In this document: piece after piece, positions 11,798-20,086 of the stretch
Layout: every line of letters starts with the position of its first letter
Position numbering within the stretch: position 1 is the stretch's first letter
Origin: Bacteroidales bacterium
GTDB lineage: Bacteria; Bacteroidota; Bacteroidia; Bacteroidales; VadinHA17
DNA length: 64,000 nucleotides
Assembly: GCA_022865305.1 (NCBI GenBank)
Contig: JALHSP010000101.1
Location: forward strand, 62,001 to 126,000
Direction of reading: 5' to 3'
Notes under the pieces: model-generated
What the model was told of the DNA's origin: nothing
The model's input: the letters and a program-made list of their open reading frames with translations, nothing else
Databases searched by the model: none
Position numbers and translations under genes: made by a program

Positions 11798-12781
11798 CTA
11801 TTTACCTGCTTTGACTTTTATAGTACACGACAGGCCTGTACCGGAATATGCTACACCCGGGATGGCAGCTTCATAAATATGCGGTAAAGCCGGTATGCCC
11901 GACAGAACGTAAGGAGTAGTCCCCCCAAAGACACCACAATCAACACCGCTGACACCTGCTCCGATAGCAGGTGAACCGGCTTTTAACTTCCACTTGGCAT
12001 CGTCACTGTAGTTCAGAGAGCCACTGTAATCGACAAAAACAGTGGTCATGACTACGTTGTACTTATTGCCATTGGCGTTGGTACCGGCACCTGCTGAAAT
12101 GTTGTTGATGATGGTGTTTCCAGTATTTACAGCTATGTTATTGGTTGAAGTAGTTATATTATTGGCGATAGTTGAATAGTAAACATTAATTGGAATATAA
12201 CCTGGCCCTTGTACTACATTATTAGTAATTTGCAAGGGGTAACTGGTACTTCCGGTAGTTATCGTGGTATAGACTATATTGTTCGAGATAATCGAATTAG
12301 TGAGATTTCCAGAATAAGTTCTAATACCAGTTGCATAGTTCTGTGTGATCAGGGAATTTGCACTGTTATCATAAAAACCGATATCACCAACATTACATCT
12401 GGTAATAACAATTTCATTCACACGGATATAAATAGCATTAACTTTCATACCAGTAATTAAACTACCCTCAGATCCGGTTATAAAGTCTACAGTTCCATAT
12501 ATGTTAGCATCAAGGCTATTTGCCTGAGTACTGTCGTTATCGCTAAGAAAGTATCCCGGGCCGATTATACAAAGTTTTCTGCTGATTTCAGCACCTGCAT
12601 AGGTAGCCGGTGAACCTTCAACATAAATTGTATCCCCGGTGGTGGCATTATCATTAGCTTCCTGCAGTGTCAGATAATCTGCATCAGCAGCCGCACTGTT
12701 GTTCACCCTGATAAGGTGTTGACCAAAGATGATTCCACAAAAGAGTGAGAAAATCAAACTGAGTAAAAGTTGTTTTTTCAT
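11798..12781 (-). CDS. Secreted right-handed beta-helix protein
   Basis: 327 residues with a signal peptide (1-20, ending IFGQ). The mature part opens like polysaccharide-lyase-type beta-helix proteins (YLTLQEANDNATTGDTIYVEG). It continues as many short rungs rich in Asn, Ile and Thr (NSIISNNIV, LQITNNVVQG, STIANNITTSTNNIAV), then a closing SPAIGAGVSGVDCGVFGG segment typical of such helices. No catalytic residues can be assigned, so it may be an adhesin or glycan-binding protein rather than an enzyme. It has no T9SS domain of its own, yet it is co-transcribed with a T9SS cargo. Its C-terminus IYEAAIPGV..GLSCTIKVKAGK is unlike a sorting domain. Confidence 0.75.
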   Translation of the reverse strand: MKKQLLLSLIFSLFCGIIFGQHLIRVNNSAAADADYLTLQEANDNATTGDTIYVEGSPATYAGAEISRKLCIIGPGYFLSDNDSTQANSLDANIYGTVDFITGSEGSLITGMKVNAIYIRVNEIVITRCNVGDIGFYDNSANSLITQNYATGIRTYSGNLTNSIISNNIVYTTITTGSTSYPLQITNNVVQGPGYIPINVYYSTIANNITTSTNNIAVNTGNTIINNISAGAGTNANGNKYNVVMTTVFVDYSGSLNYSDDAKWKLKAGSPAIGAGVSGVDCGVFGGTTPYVLSGIPALPHIYEAAIPGVAYSGTGLSCTIKVKAGK

Positions 12782-13039
12782 AATTAATTGATTTTGGTGG
12801 TGATTTATTTATCCGTTTATAGCAAAAATTGCTTTAAAAAGTCTGTGTATTCCTGTTTGCTATACAAGTTACACCAAAAACAGGACACCGAATATCAATT
12901 TTTTTGAAAAAATTTTAAATTTTTGTGGAATTCTTTAAAAGCATGTTGTAAAAGCTTGAAAAAAGCTTAACCGGACTGAAATATTGGGGTTAAAAGTCTG
13001 CCTCTGGTAGCTGATGATGACAGGCTTTTCCCTTCATCG

Positions 13040-13108
13040 ACCTCACCCAATCCCCTCTCCTGATTTATTTTACCTCACCCCAGCCCCTCTCCTGAAGGAG
13101 AGGGGCTA
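13040..13108. repeat. Intergenic C/G-rich repeat copy B
   Basis: Two related units: a partial one at 13041-13063 and a complete one at 13073-13107. The complete unit reads CCTCACCCCAGCCCC followed by the hairpin CTCTCCTGAAGGAGAG. It is nearly identical to the copy just after the biotin-carrier gene (39128-39162). Confidence 0.75.
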
Positions 13109-13162
13109 TTAAGTATTTATTGACTACTGGTTAGCCCTTTCAGAGGGATCTTTTTATTTATG

Positions 13163-13202
13163 ATATCAACGTATTAAAAGCCGGCTTTTAATACGTTGAT
13201 AT
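13163..13202. repeat. 40-bp perfect palindrome
   Basis: Left arm ATATCAACGTATTAAAAGCC is followed at once by its exact reverse complement, centred on GCCGGC between 13182 and 13183. With no spacer it is better suited to cruciform or dimeric protein binding than to an RNA hairpin. It sits in the gap between two divergent genes, about 200 bp before the DUF4294 start. Confidence 0.85.
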
Positions 13203-13380
13203 TACACAAAAGGTAATTTTTTTTAACTTTTTTTGCTCACCACGAAGTTCCATGGAAAGGTACTAACATTTGAATCAAGTCAAAACATATTCAGAACTAT
13301 TAGAAAATGCTAAAGAAATGTCACCTTATGGCACACTTTCGGAACTGAAATGCTGTTATATTAATTGGCCTGTAATTTGA

Positions 13381-13388
13381 TACCTTTG
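13381..13388 (+). promoter_or_regulatory. -7 box of the DUF4294 gene
   Basis: TACCTTTG matches TAnnTTTG. No TTTG at the -33 spacing. The expected transcription start is about 13395, leaving only about 10 bases before the TTG/GTG start codons, so the leader is very short. Confidence 0.55.
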
Positions 13389-13403
13389 TAAAAAATCTTT
13401 TTA

Positions 13404-14033
13404 TTGGTGAGATTTGGTCTTTCAATATTACTATCACTGATTCTGATAAGTGTCGCATCCGGTCAGACCGATACAACAAAACAGAAAAATGATACTCTGC
13501 CGGGTCGTTTCTACCTCCTGCAGAAGGTGAAAAGAGATGGAGAAACCCTTCCTGAAATTGAGATAAAAGAGGTTAGGGTTTTGGGACGCCAGAAAGGCGT
13601 TGAAGGCAGGAGGACATTATCACATTACAGAAAATACGAAAGGCTGGTTTATAACCTTAAGAGAGCATATCCATACGCAATGATAGTCAGGATACGTCTG
13701 GATCAGGTGAACCAGGATCTCTCGGAAATCACAGATGAAAAGGAAAGAAGGAAATATATAAGAGATTTTGAAAAAGATGTGTTTGGCGAGTATGAAGACG
13801 ATATGAGGGATATGACCATCACCCAGGGAAGACTGCTTATTAAGCTGATAGACAGGGAGACGCAGAATACATCGTATGAACTGATAAAACAATACCGCGG
13901 CGGTCTCACAGCAGCCTTCTGGCAAGGCATAGCGCGTATCTTCGGCTCAAACCTTAAAGACGAATATGATCCTTACGGTGAGGATCTCCTGATAGAGCTG
14001 ATAGTTCAGGAGATTGAAACCGGCCGGTTATAA
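13404..14033 (+). CDS. DUF4294 domain-containing secreted protein
   Basis: A 209-residue protein of unknown function found widely in Bacteroidota. A signal peptide (about 1-20, ending ASGQ) is followed by the DUF4294 core, with the hallmark segment YRKYERLVYNLKRAYPYA and a charged helical region (EKERRKYIRDFEKDVFGEYE). There is no ATG; the start is TTG at 13404 or the adjacent GTG at 13407, both compatible with the -7 box at 13381. It is followed 26 bases later by thpR, so the two are probably co-transcribed. Confidence 0.82.
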   Translation: MVRFGLSILLSLILISVASGQTDTTKQKNDTLPGRFYLLQKVKRDGETLPEIEIKEVRVLGRQKGVEGRRTLSHYRKYERLVYNLKRAYPYAMIVRIRLDQVNQDLSEITDEKERRKYIRDFEKDVFGEYEDDMRDMTITQGRLLIKLIDRETQNTSYELIKQYRGGLTAAFWQGIARIFGSNLKDEYDPYGEDLLIELIVQEIETGRL

Positions 14034-14059
14034 TTTCTGAACATGACCAGATAGGAAAT

Positions 14060-14617
14060 ATGAAAAGAATATTTATAGCCATGGAAGTGGAGCCTGGTGA
14101 TGCCCTTTTACGGATGCTCTCTTCTCTGAAATCGTTACTTGGCAATGAGAAGATAAAGTGGGTTGATCCGGGAAATATCCATCTGACACTTGCTTTTCTG
14201 GGTGACACCGAAGATGACAGGATAAAAGTTGCCGGAATAATGCTGAAAAACACATGTTCAGGTTTTGGAGAGTTCGATTTTACTCTGACAGGGGCAGGTG
14301 TTTTCAAAAATTACAACGATCCAAAGGTAATCTGGACCGGAATTGAAGAATCTGAAAAGCTTATAAAGCTAAATGATATTATAAATACCGGATTAAAAGA
14401 TACCGGCTTTAAGGTTGAGGATCGTCAGTTCCGGCCTCATTTAACACTGGGACGTATCAGGTTTATAAAAGATATCGAGGGACTTAAATCAGTGATTGAA
14501 AGATATCAGAATAATTCCATTCAGAAAGTTCATGTAAAAGAGGTTATACTTTATGAGAGTATACTTAAGCCGACAGGACCGGTATACAGACCTTTAGGTA
14601 AGTTTCGTCTGATTTAG
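14060..14617 (+). CDS. thpR: RNA 2',3'-cyclic phosphodiesterase (2H family)
   Basis: A 185-residue 2H phosphoesterase that opens 2',3'-cyclic phosphates at RNA ends; cytosolic. The two HxT motifs are seen as IHLTLAFLGDT (H41, T43) and PHLTLGRIR (H127, T129), with spacing and total length as in the LigT/ThpR family. It starts 26 bases after the DUF4294 stop on the same strand. It is followed by a C/G-rich hairpin (14643-14683) that may terminate transcription. Confidence 0.93.
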   Translation: MKRIFIAMEVEPGDALLRMLSSLKSLLGNEKIKWVDPGNIHLTLAFLGDTEDDRIKVAGIMLKNTCSGFGEFDFTLTGAGVFKNYNDPKVIWTGIEESEKLIKLNDIINTGLKDTGFKVEDRQFRPHLTLGRIRFIKDIEGLKSVIERYQNNSIQKVHVKEVILYESILKPTGPVYRPLGKFRLI

Positions 14618-14642
14618 AATTTTTTTAAGGGTGTTAAGAAGC

Positions 14643-14683
14643 TCACCACCTCCCCCCTGACTGTAAACGTCAGGGGTGGTTAA
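14643..14683. repeat. Intergenic C/G-rich repeat copy C with hairpin
   Basis: The arms CCCCTGAC and GTCAGGGG flank TGTAAAC, with outer ACCACC/GGTGGT pairing. It lies between the convergent thpR and sugar-transferase genes, so it may end both transcripts. A GAGACTGCCTC motif follows at 14694-14704. Confidence 0.55.
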
Positions 14684-14739
14684 AAACACTTCTGAGACTG
14701 CCTCAAATGGATTTCAAATTCTATTCTTTCTATAATATC

Positions 14740-15450
14740 CTATAATCCCTTTCCTTTCAGGATAGTACCTAAGGTGTGTAGAATGATTTTTACATCAAAC
14801 CATAAGGATCTGTTTTTAATGTAGTACAGATCGTATTCAAGCCTTTGCAGCATTTCGTCCACATCAGAGGCATATCCGTATTTTACCTGTCCCCACGAAG
14901 TGATACCTGGTTTGACCCTGAGGAGTTCGTTAAAATCAGGATTTCTTATAACAATCTGATCAATAAAAAACTGACGTTCAGGTCGCGGCCCCACAACCGA
15001 CATATCGCCCTTGATCACATTGATAAAATTGGGAATCTCATCAATCCTGTATTTTCTCAGAAACCGTCCGATGCGGGTGATTCTCTCTTCATTGATACCT
15101 GATAACAACGGTTTTACGCTCTCGGCATCAAATTTCATCGATCTGAATTTATAAATGACAAAAGGTTTACCGTTTTTCCCTATCCTGTCCTGTGAATATA
15201 TTACAGGCCCTCTTCCTGATATCCATATCAGGGCAGCCAGGAGCAGGAGTAAAGGACTGAGAAGAATAAGAACTAAAACCGAAAAAGAAATTTCAGTAAC
15301 ATATTTGACTAACTCAAAAAGATGATGCCTGTTTCCTTGATTAGTTGTATCCATGCATGGACATACATTTAAATGCATTTCGGAAATAAAACCTATACTT
15401 TTAAAGTCTGAAAGATATAAAAAATCAGTTAATCCTGCCCCCTGCTCCAT
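14740..15450 (-). CDS. Bacterial sugar transferase (undecaprenyl-phosphate phosphosugar transferase)
   Basis: Transfers a sugar-1-phosphate to undecaprenyl phosphate to start a polysaccharide or glycan repeat. One membrane helix (about residues 52-75) precedes the catalytic domain. The family signatures are IYSQDRIGKNGKPFVIYKFR, the Asp-Glu pair in LRKYRIDEIPN, and GDMSVVGPRPE. The 236-residue form is the short, single-helix type. The start is uncertain: the ATG at 15450 lies next to repeat-like sequence and adds an odd N-terminus; in-frame ATGs at 15378 and 15354 are alternatives. It stands alone, with no glycosyltransferase cluster near it. Confidence 0.87.
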   Translation of the reverse strand: MEQGAGLTDFLYLSDFKSIGFISEMHLNVCPCMDTTNQGNRHHLFELVKYVTEISFSVLVLILLSPLLLLLAALIWISGRGPVIYSQDRIGKNGKPFVIYKFRSMKFDAESVKPLLSGINEERITRIGRFLRKYRIDEIPNFINVIKGDMSVVGPRPERQFFIDQIVIRNPDFNELLRVKPGITSWGQVKYGYASDVDEMLQRLEYDLYYIKNRSLWFDVKIILHTLGTILKGKGL

Positions 15451-15479
15451 GCCCCCTGCTCCATGCCCGGAGTCAAATT

Positions 15480-15604
15480 TAACCCACCCCTGACCCCTCC
15501 AGGGAAGGGAACTAGTGTATGTCCTGACCTCCCGTCCTGTCGGTCGGGACAGGCTTCCGCTTTGCGGAACAAGTCCTCCAGGAAGGGGAACTAGTGTGTG
15601 TCCT
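15480..15604. repeat. Intergenic C/G-rich repeat copy D with internal direct repeat
   Basis: Two 28-bp direct repeats (15498-15525 and 15577-15604, 25 of 28 identical) end in AACTAGTGTRTGTCCT. Between them lies a CCTGTCGGTCGGGACAGG inverted repeat and TTCCGCTTTGCGGAA. The middle part matches copy A at 7250-7270. Confidence 0.7.
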
Positions 15605-15677
15605 CTTACTTAGTGCCGATTTCTCAACAATTTATTAACCTTTGATATCCTTCCTGAATCCTGTATAACAATTTTTT

Positions 15678-15685
15678 TACTTTTG
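15678..15685 (+). promoter_or_regulatory. -7 box of pcm
   Basis: TACTTTTG matches TAnnTTTG, 30 bases before the pcm ATG. A TTTG at 15651 is present but spaced 23 bases away, longer than usual. Confidence 0.5.
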
Positions 15686-15715
15686 TTACATAGAAACTGA
15701 CGCCCCTGATATTAA

Positions 15716-16366
15716 ATGATTGATGATTTTGAAGCTAAAGGGAAAAGGAAAAAGCTGGTAGAAGAACTCCGGAAAAAAGGGATTACCGATGAGAAGGTAT
15801 TACTGGCAATCAATACTGTTCCCAGGCATATCTTTATGGATCCGGCCTTCCTGGTTCATGCATATGTAGATAAAGCCTTTCCTATCTCATCGGGTCAGAC
15901 AATATCACAACCATATACAGTTGCCATCCAGACCTCGCTTCTGCAGGTAAAAAAGAGAGATAAGATCCTTGAGATAGGGACCGGTTCGGGTTACCAGGCA
16001 GCTATTCTTGCTGAAATGGGGGCAAAGATTTATACCATAGAACGATACAGGGAATTATACCTTAAAGCCCAGGTAACACTTACTTCGCTTGGTTATTCAG
16101 CTGATTTCTTTTATGGCGACGGAAACGATGGGAAACCTCTGTACGGACCTTATGATGGTATAATCATAACTGCAGCAGCAGAAGAAATACCGGATGCTCT
16201 TCTTAAACAACTGAAAGTCGGAGGAAGGCTGGTGGTCCCTCTGGGCGACAGCGGAACGCAGGTAATGACACTTGTCATACGGACCGGAGAAGATACTTAT
16301 GATTATTCCTCTCACGGTTATTTTGTTTTTGTCCCTTTGCTGAGAGGAACAGTTAACGGAAAATGA
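15716..16366 (+). CDS. pcm: Protein-L-isoaspartate O-methyltransferase
   Basis: Uses S-adenosylmethionine to methylate isoaspartyl residues in damaged proteins; cytosolic. 216 residues, the family norm. The SAM-binding motif is ILEIGTGSGYQAAILAEMG, preceded by the family segment SSGQTISQPYTVA and followed by the IYTIER strand. It starts an operon with the MBL-fold gene, six bases downstream. A -7 box lies 30 bases upstream. Confidence 0.95.
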   Translation: MIDDFEAKGKRKKLVEELRKKGITDEKVLLAINTVPRHIFMDPAFLVHAYVDKAFPISSGQTISQPYTVAIQTSLLQVKKRDKILEIGTGSGYQAAILAEMGAKIYTIERYRELYLKAQVTLTSLGYSADFFYGDGNDGKPLYGPYDGIIITAAAEEIPDALLKQLKVGGRLVVPLGDSGTQVMTLVIRTGEDTYDYSSHGYFVFVPLLRGTVNGK

Positions 16367-16372
16367 AATATA

Positions 16373-17008
16373 ATGGAAATATTTAAACTTGTTTTTTCTC
16401 CTATTGAAGTAAATACATACATTCTTGCTGATAAATCGGGCTGCTGCGCTATTATCGATTGCGGTTGCTTTAGCAAGGCTGAATTTGAACGGTTTACCGG
16501 CTTCATAAATCAAAAAAACCTGACTCCTGTATTGCTTTTGAATACTCATTGTCATATTGATCATATTTTTGGTAATAAATGGATCCTTGAGAAATATAAA
16601 CTCCGTACTTTTTGCCATAAAAAGGAGGAGAAGAACAGGAAGAATTCAGTTGAGTACGCATTGTTCTTTGGACTGACAATGGATCAGCCTCCGGAACCGG
16701 AAGGAGCAATAACTGACGGACAGGTAATATCATTTGGAACGTCACACTTGCTGGCACTGCATGTTCCCGGCCATTCACCAGGGAGTCTTTCCTTCTACAG
16801 CAAGCCTGATGAAGTTGTTTTTACAGGTGATGCTCTTTTCGCAGGAAGCATAGGCAGAACTGATTTGCCCGGTGGCGATTTTGAAACACTTATTGAAAGC
16901 ATTAAAAGCAAATTGTTTGTTCTTCCTCCGGCGACAAAGGTTTATCCAGGTCACGGTGAGGCAACAACAATTGAAAATGAGATGAATTATAATCCTTTTT
17001 TAAAGTAA
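16373..17008 (+). CDS. MBL-fold metallo-hydrolase (glyoxalase II-like)
   Basis: A 211-residue metallo-beta-lactamase-fold hydrolase. The metal ligands are NTHCHIDH (H59, H61, D63, H64), the His in HVPGHSPGS, the Asp in FTGDALFAGSIGRTDL, and the His in VYPGHGEATT. This pattern fits glyoxalase II-like thioester hydrolases, but it lacks the separate substrate domain of true GloB, so the substrate is open. It lies six bases after pcm and 48 bases before gcvP, all on the same strand. Confidence 0.88.
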   Translation: MEIFKLVFSPIEVNTYILADKSGCCAIIDCGCFSKAEFERFTGFINQKNLTPVLLLNTHCHIDHIFGNKWILEKYKLRTFCHKKEEKNRKNSVEYALFFGLTMDQPPEPEGAITDGQVISFGTSHLLALHVPGHSPGSLSFYSKPDEVVFTGDALFAGSIGRTDLPGGDFETLIESIKSKLFVLPPATKVYPGHGEATTIENEMNYNPFLK

Positions 17009-17056
17009 TTCAAATACAATTATAAAACTTAATGTTAATCAGTAAAATCCAAATAT

Positions 17057-19981
17057 ATGTCATCAGATAAATTTGTTAACCGCCACAATGGTCCGCGCGA
17101 ACACGAATTACCCAAAATGCTGAAAGTAATTGGCGTTGATTCACTCGATCAGTTGATTGATAAGACAGTTCCACAGAGTATCAGGCTTGTTAAGCCTCTG
17201 AAAATTCCTGAAGCGATGAGTGAATTTGAATATTTGAACCATCTGAAACACCTGGGATCAAAAAATATATTGTTCCGTTCATTTATCGGGCAGGGTTATT
17301 ATGGCGTTGCGCCTCTTTCGGTGATTACACGTAATGTTCTGGAGAATCCCTCATGGTACACTTCATACACTCCTTACCAGGCTGAAATTTCACAGGGCAG
17401 GCTTGAAGCCCTTCTGAACTATCAGACTATGATAATTGAGATGACCGGTATGGAGATAGCAAATGCATCTCTTCTCGACGAAGCGACTGCTGCTGCAGAA
17501 GCAATGATCATGATGTTCAACGCAAGATCACGTGAGGCTGTAAAAGCAGGCGTAAACAGATTTTTTGTTGATGAAGATATTTTTATTCAGACTCTTGATG
17601 TTATAAAAACACGTTCGAAACCACTTGGGATTGAACTGATTACAGGAAAATATAATGAGGCAGTCTTTGATAAATCAGTGTTTGGATGCTTTGTTCAGTA
17701 TCCATCAGCATCAGGAGAGATAAGGGATTATAAGGACTTCACTGACAAGGCTCATGCGGCGGGAGCTCTGGCAGGAGTTGCTGCAGACCTGATGAGCCTC
17801 GCACTTCTTAAACCTCCGGGAGAATGGGGGGCTGACATAGTTGTCGGTTCAAGCCAGAGAATGGGATTACCGATGAGTTTCGGAGGACCACATGCCGGGT
17901 ATTTCGCAACAAGGGATGAGCTCAAGAGAAGCATGCCGGGAAGAATTATCGGGATTTCAGTAGATGCCCAGGGCAATCCTGCCCTGAGGATGGCCCTGCA
18001 GACACGTGAGCAACATATTAAACGCGAAAGGGCAACATCCAATATTTGTACAGCTCAGGCGCTGCTGGCAACGATGTCGGGCATGTATGCTCAATACCAT
18101 GGTTATGAAGGGCTTAAGGATATTGCATCTCATATTCACAGGTCAGCGTGTACACTGAATGATACCATTAATAAATTAGGATATAAACAGTTGAATGCTA
18201 TTTTCTTTGATACCCTGAAAATTGAATTACCTGGAAAAATAACTCAGAACGATATCAGAAAACTCTCACAGGAAGCAGGAATTAACTTCTTTTATCCGGA
18301 TGATGGTTCAGTAATGATCAGCACGGATGAGATTACATCATTCAAAGAGCTGAATGCGATCACTCAAATTTTTGCTAAAGACGCAGGTAAAAAATCACAG
18401 GCTATTGGTACATTCTGTGAGTGCAGCTGTTTAGGAGAAAAGTTTTTGAGAAAATCACAATTCCTTAAGTCAGCGACTTTCAACCGGTATCACAGTGAAA
18501 CGGAAATGATGCGGTACATTAAAATGCTCGAGAGAAAGGATTTCTCACTTACCCACTGTATGATATCGCTGGGCTCCTGTACAATGAAGCTGAATCCGGC
18601 AACTTCCATGTTTGCTATGAGCTGGCCGGAATTTGCAAATGTGCATCCTTTTGTACCTAAAGATCAGGCCCAGGGGTATTATCAGCTTATGGATGAGCTG
18701 GGGGAGGCATTAAAGGAGATAACGGGTTTTTCAGCTATCTCGTTTCAGCCAAACTCCGGAGCGGCAGGTGAGTATGCCGGTCTGATGGTTATCCGGGAAT
18801 ATCACATAAGCAGGGGAGAAGGCCACAGAAAAGTTGTTCTGATACCTTCGTCAGCTCATGGGACAAATCCTGCCAGTGCGGTTATGGCCGGCATGCAGGT
18901 GATTGTTGTTGAATGTGATGAAAAAGGAAATATTAATGTAGAGGACCTGAAGAAAAAAGCAGAAGAAAATAAGAACAATCTTGCAGGTTTCATGATCACA
19001 TATCCTTCAACACATGGTGTATTTGAGGCTGCGGTAACTGAAATGTCAGATATTATACATGCCAACGGGGGACTGGTCTATATGGATGGAGCAAATATGA
19101 ATGCCCAGGTCGGACTTACAAGTCCCGGGTATTTAGGAGCGGATGTATGTCATCTCAACCTTCACAAAACATTTGCCATACCTCATGGAGGCGGTGGTCC
19201 CGGAATGGGCCCGATACTTGTGACTGACAGGCTTGCCGAGTTTCTGCCTTCTCATCCCATAGTTAAGACCGGCGGCAGTCATGGCACTACTGCCGTTGCA
19301 GGAGCTCCCTTTGGCAGCGGACATATACTTACAATTTCTCATGCCTATATAATGATGATGGGACCTGACGGATTGACCCTTGCAACAAAATATGCCATAC
19401 TCAATGCTAACTATATTTCAGCATCGCTTAAAGGTGTATTAAATACACTTTATACTGGTACAACCGGATTTGTTGCCCATGAGATGATACTTGACTGTCG
19501 TAGTTTTAAAGTAGAAGCCGGTATAACAGAATCAGATATAGCAAAGAGACTGATGGATTACGGATTCCATGCACCGACACTTTCATTTCCGGTTCACGGG
19601 ACACTTATGGTGGAACCAACTGAATCGGAACCACTAAGTGAACTTGATAAGTTTATTGAGGCTTTGAAATTGATCCGGGATGAGATTGAGGATATAAAAA
19701 CAGGCAAGGCAGACAAAGAGGATAATGTATTGCGTAATGCTCCGCATACAGTCAGGGTGATAACTGCCAATGAATGGAATCATAAGTATGATCGTCAGAA
19801 AGCAGCATTTCCGGCTAAGTGGATTGTTGAAAACAAATTCTGGCCGACGGTTGGTCGTATTGACGATGGATATGGTGATCGCAACCTCGTTTGTACCTGT
19901 GATCAGATAGATTCGTACAGGTTTGAGAAAAATGATTCACCCCACAACCCCCCTGAAGGGGGGCTAAAAACCACAACTTAA
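17057..19981 (+). CDS. gcvP: Glycine dehydrogenase (aminomethyl-transferring), P-protein
   Basis: The PLP-dependent P-protein decarboxylates glycine and passes the aminomethyl group to the lipoyl H-protein. At 974 residues it is the fused (homodimer-type) form. The PLP lysine is K704 in HLNLHKTFAIPHGGGGPG; the SSAHGTNPASAVMAG segment is also typical. The other cleavage-system genes (gcvT, gcvH) are not in the window. The protein normally ends soon after NLVCTC; here residues 962-974 (PHNPPEGGLKTTT) are encoded by an intergenic-type repeat that has replaced the original stop. This tail is unlikely to affect catalysis. Confidence 0.96.
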   Translation: MSSDKFVNRHNGPREHELPKMLKVIGVDSLDQLIDKTVPQSIRLVKPLKIPEAMSEFEYLNHLKHLGSKNILFRSFIGQGYYGVAPLSVITRNVLENPSWYTSYTPYQAEISQGRLEALLNYQTMIIEMTGMEIANASLLDEATAAAEAMIMMFNARSREAVKAGVNRFFVDEDIFIQTLDVIKTRSKPLGIELITGKYNEAVFDKSVFGCFVQYPSASGEIRDYKDFTDKAHAAGALAGVAADLMSLALLKPPGEWGADIVVGSSQRMGLPMSFGGPHAGYFATRDELKRSMPGRIIGISVDAQGNPALRMALQTREQHIKRERATSNICTAQALLATMSGMYAQYHGYEGLKDIASHIHRSACTLNDTINKLGYKQLNAIFFDTLKIELPGKITQNDIRKLSQEAGINFFYPDDGSVMISTDEITSFKELNAITQIFAKDAGKKSQAIGTFCECSCLGEKFLRKSQFLKSATFNRYHSETEMMRYIKMLERKDFSLTHCMISLGSCTMKLNPATSMFAMSWPEFANVHPFVPKDQAQGYYQLMDELGEALKEITGFSAISFQPNSGAAGEYAGLMVIREYHISRGEGHRKVVLIPSSAHGTNPASAVMAGMQVIVVECDEKGNINVEDLKKKAEENKNNLAGFMITYPSTHGVFEAAVTEMSDIIHANGGLVYMDGANMNAQVGLTSPGYLGADVCHLNLHKTFAIPHGGGGPGMGPILVTDRLAEFLPSHPIVKTGGSHGTTAVAGAPFGSGHILTISHAYIMMMGPDGLTLATKYAILNANYISASLKGVLNTLYTGTTGFVAHEMILDCRSFKVEAGITESDIAKRLMDYGFHAPTLSFPVHGTLMVEPTESEPLSELDKFIEALKLIRDEIEDIKTGKADKEDNVLRNAPHTVRVITANEWNHKYDRQKAAFPAKWIVENKFWPTVGRIDDGYGDRNLVCTCDQIDSYRFEKNDSPHNPPEGGLKTTT

Positions 19982-20008
19982 TTACCTCCCTCAGGAAATC
20001 AGGGGGGT
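19937..20008. repeat. Intergenic C/G-rich repeat copy E, entering gcvP
   Basis: CCCCACAACCCCCCTGAAGG and the following GGGGCT form a hairpin inside the last gcvP codons. A second unit (CCTCCCTCAGG, AAA, TCAGGGGGG) follows the stop, ending near a T-tract (20018-20024), so it may also act as the gcvP terminator. Confidence 0.7.
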
Positions 20009-20086
20009 ATAAATAAATTTTTTTCTAACAAAATAAATTATCAATTTTATTCCCATAATTATTTTCTGACTTAACCTGATTTCTCT

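Larger units (their letters stand above)
12782..13403. other. Long non-coding gap (622 bp) with repeats and palindrome
   Basis: No credible gene. It holds AT-rich sequence upstream of the beta-helix gene, repeat copy B (13040-13108), a 40-bp perfect palindrome (13163-13202), and the promoter of the DUF4294 gene (13381-13388). The two flanking genes are divergent. Confidence 0.7.

Noticed and set aside
13040-13108. CRISPR-like repeat
   Set aside because: Only two related units, unequal in length, self-complementary, without regular spacers or cas genes.
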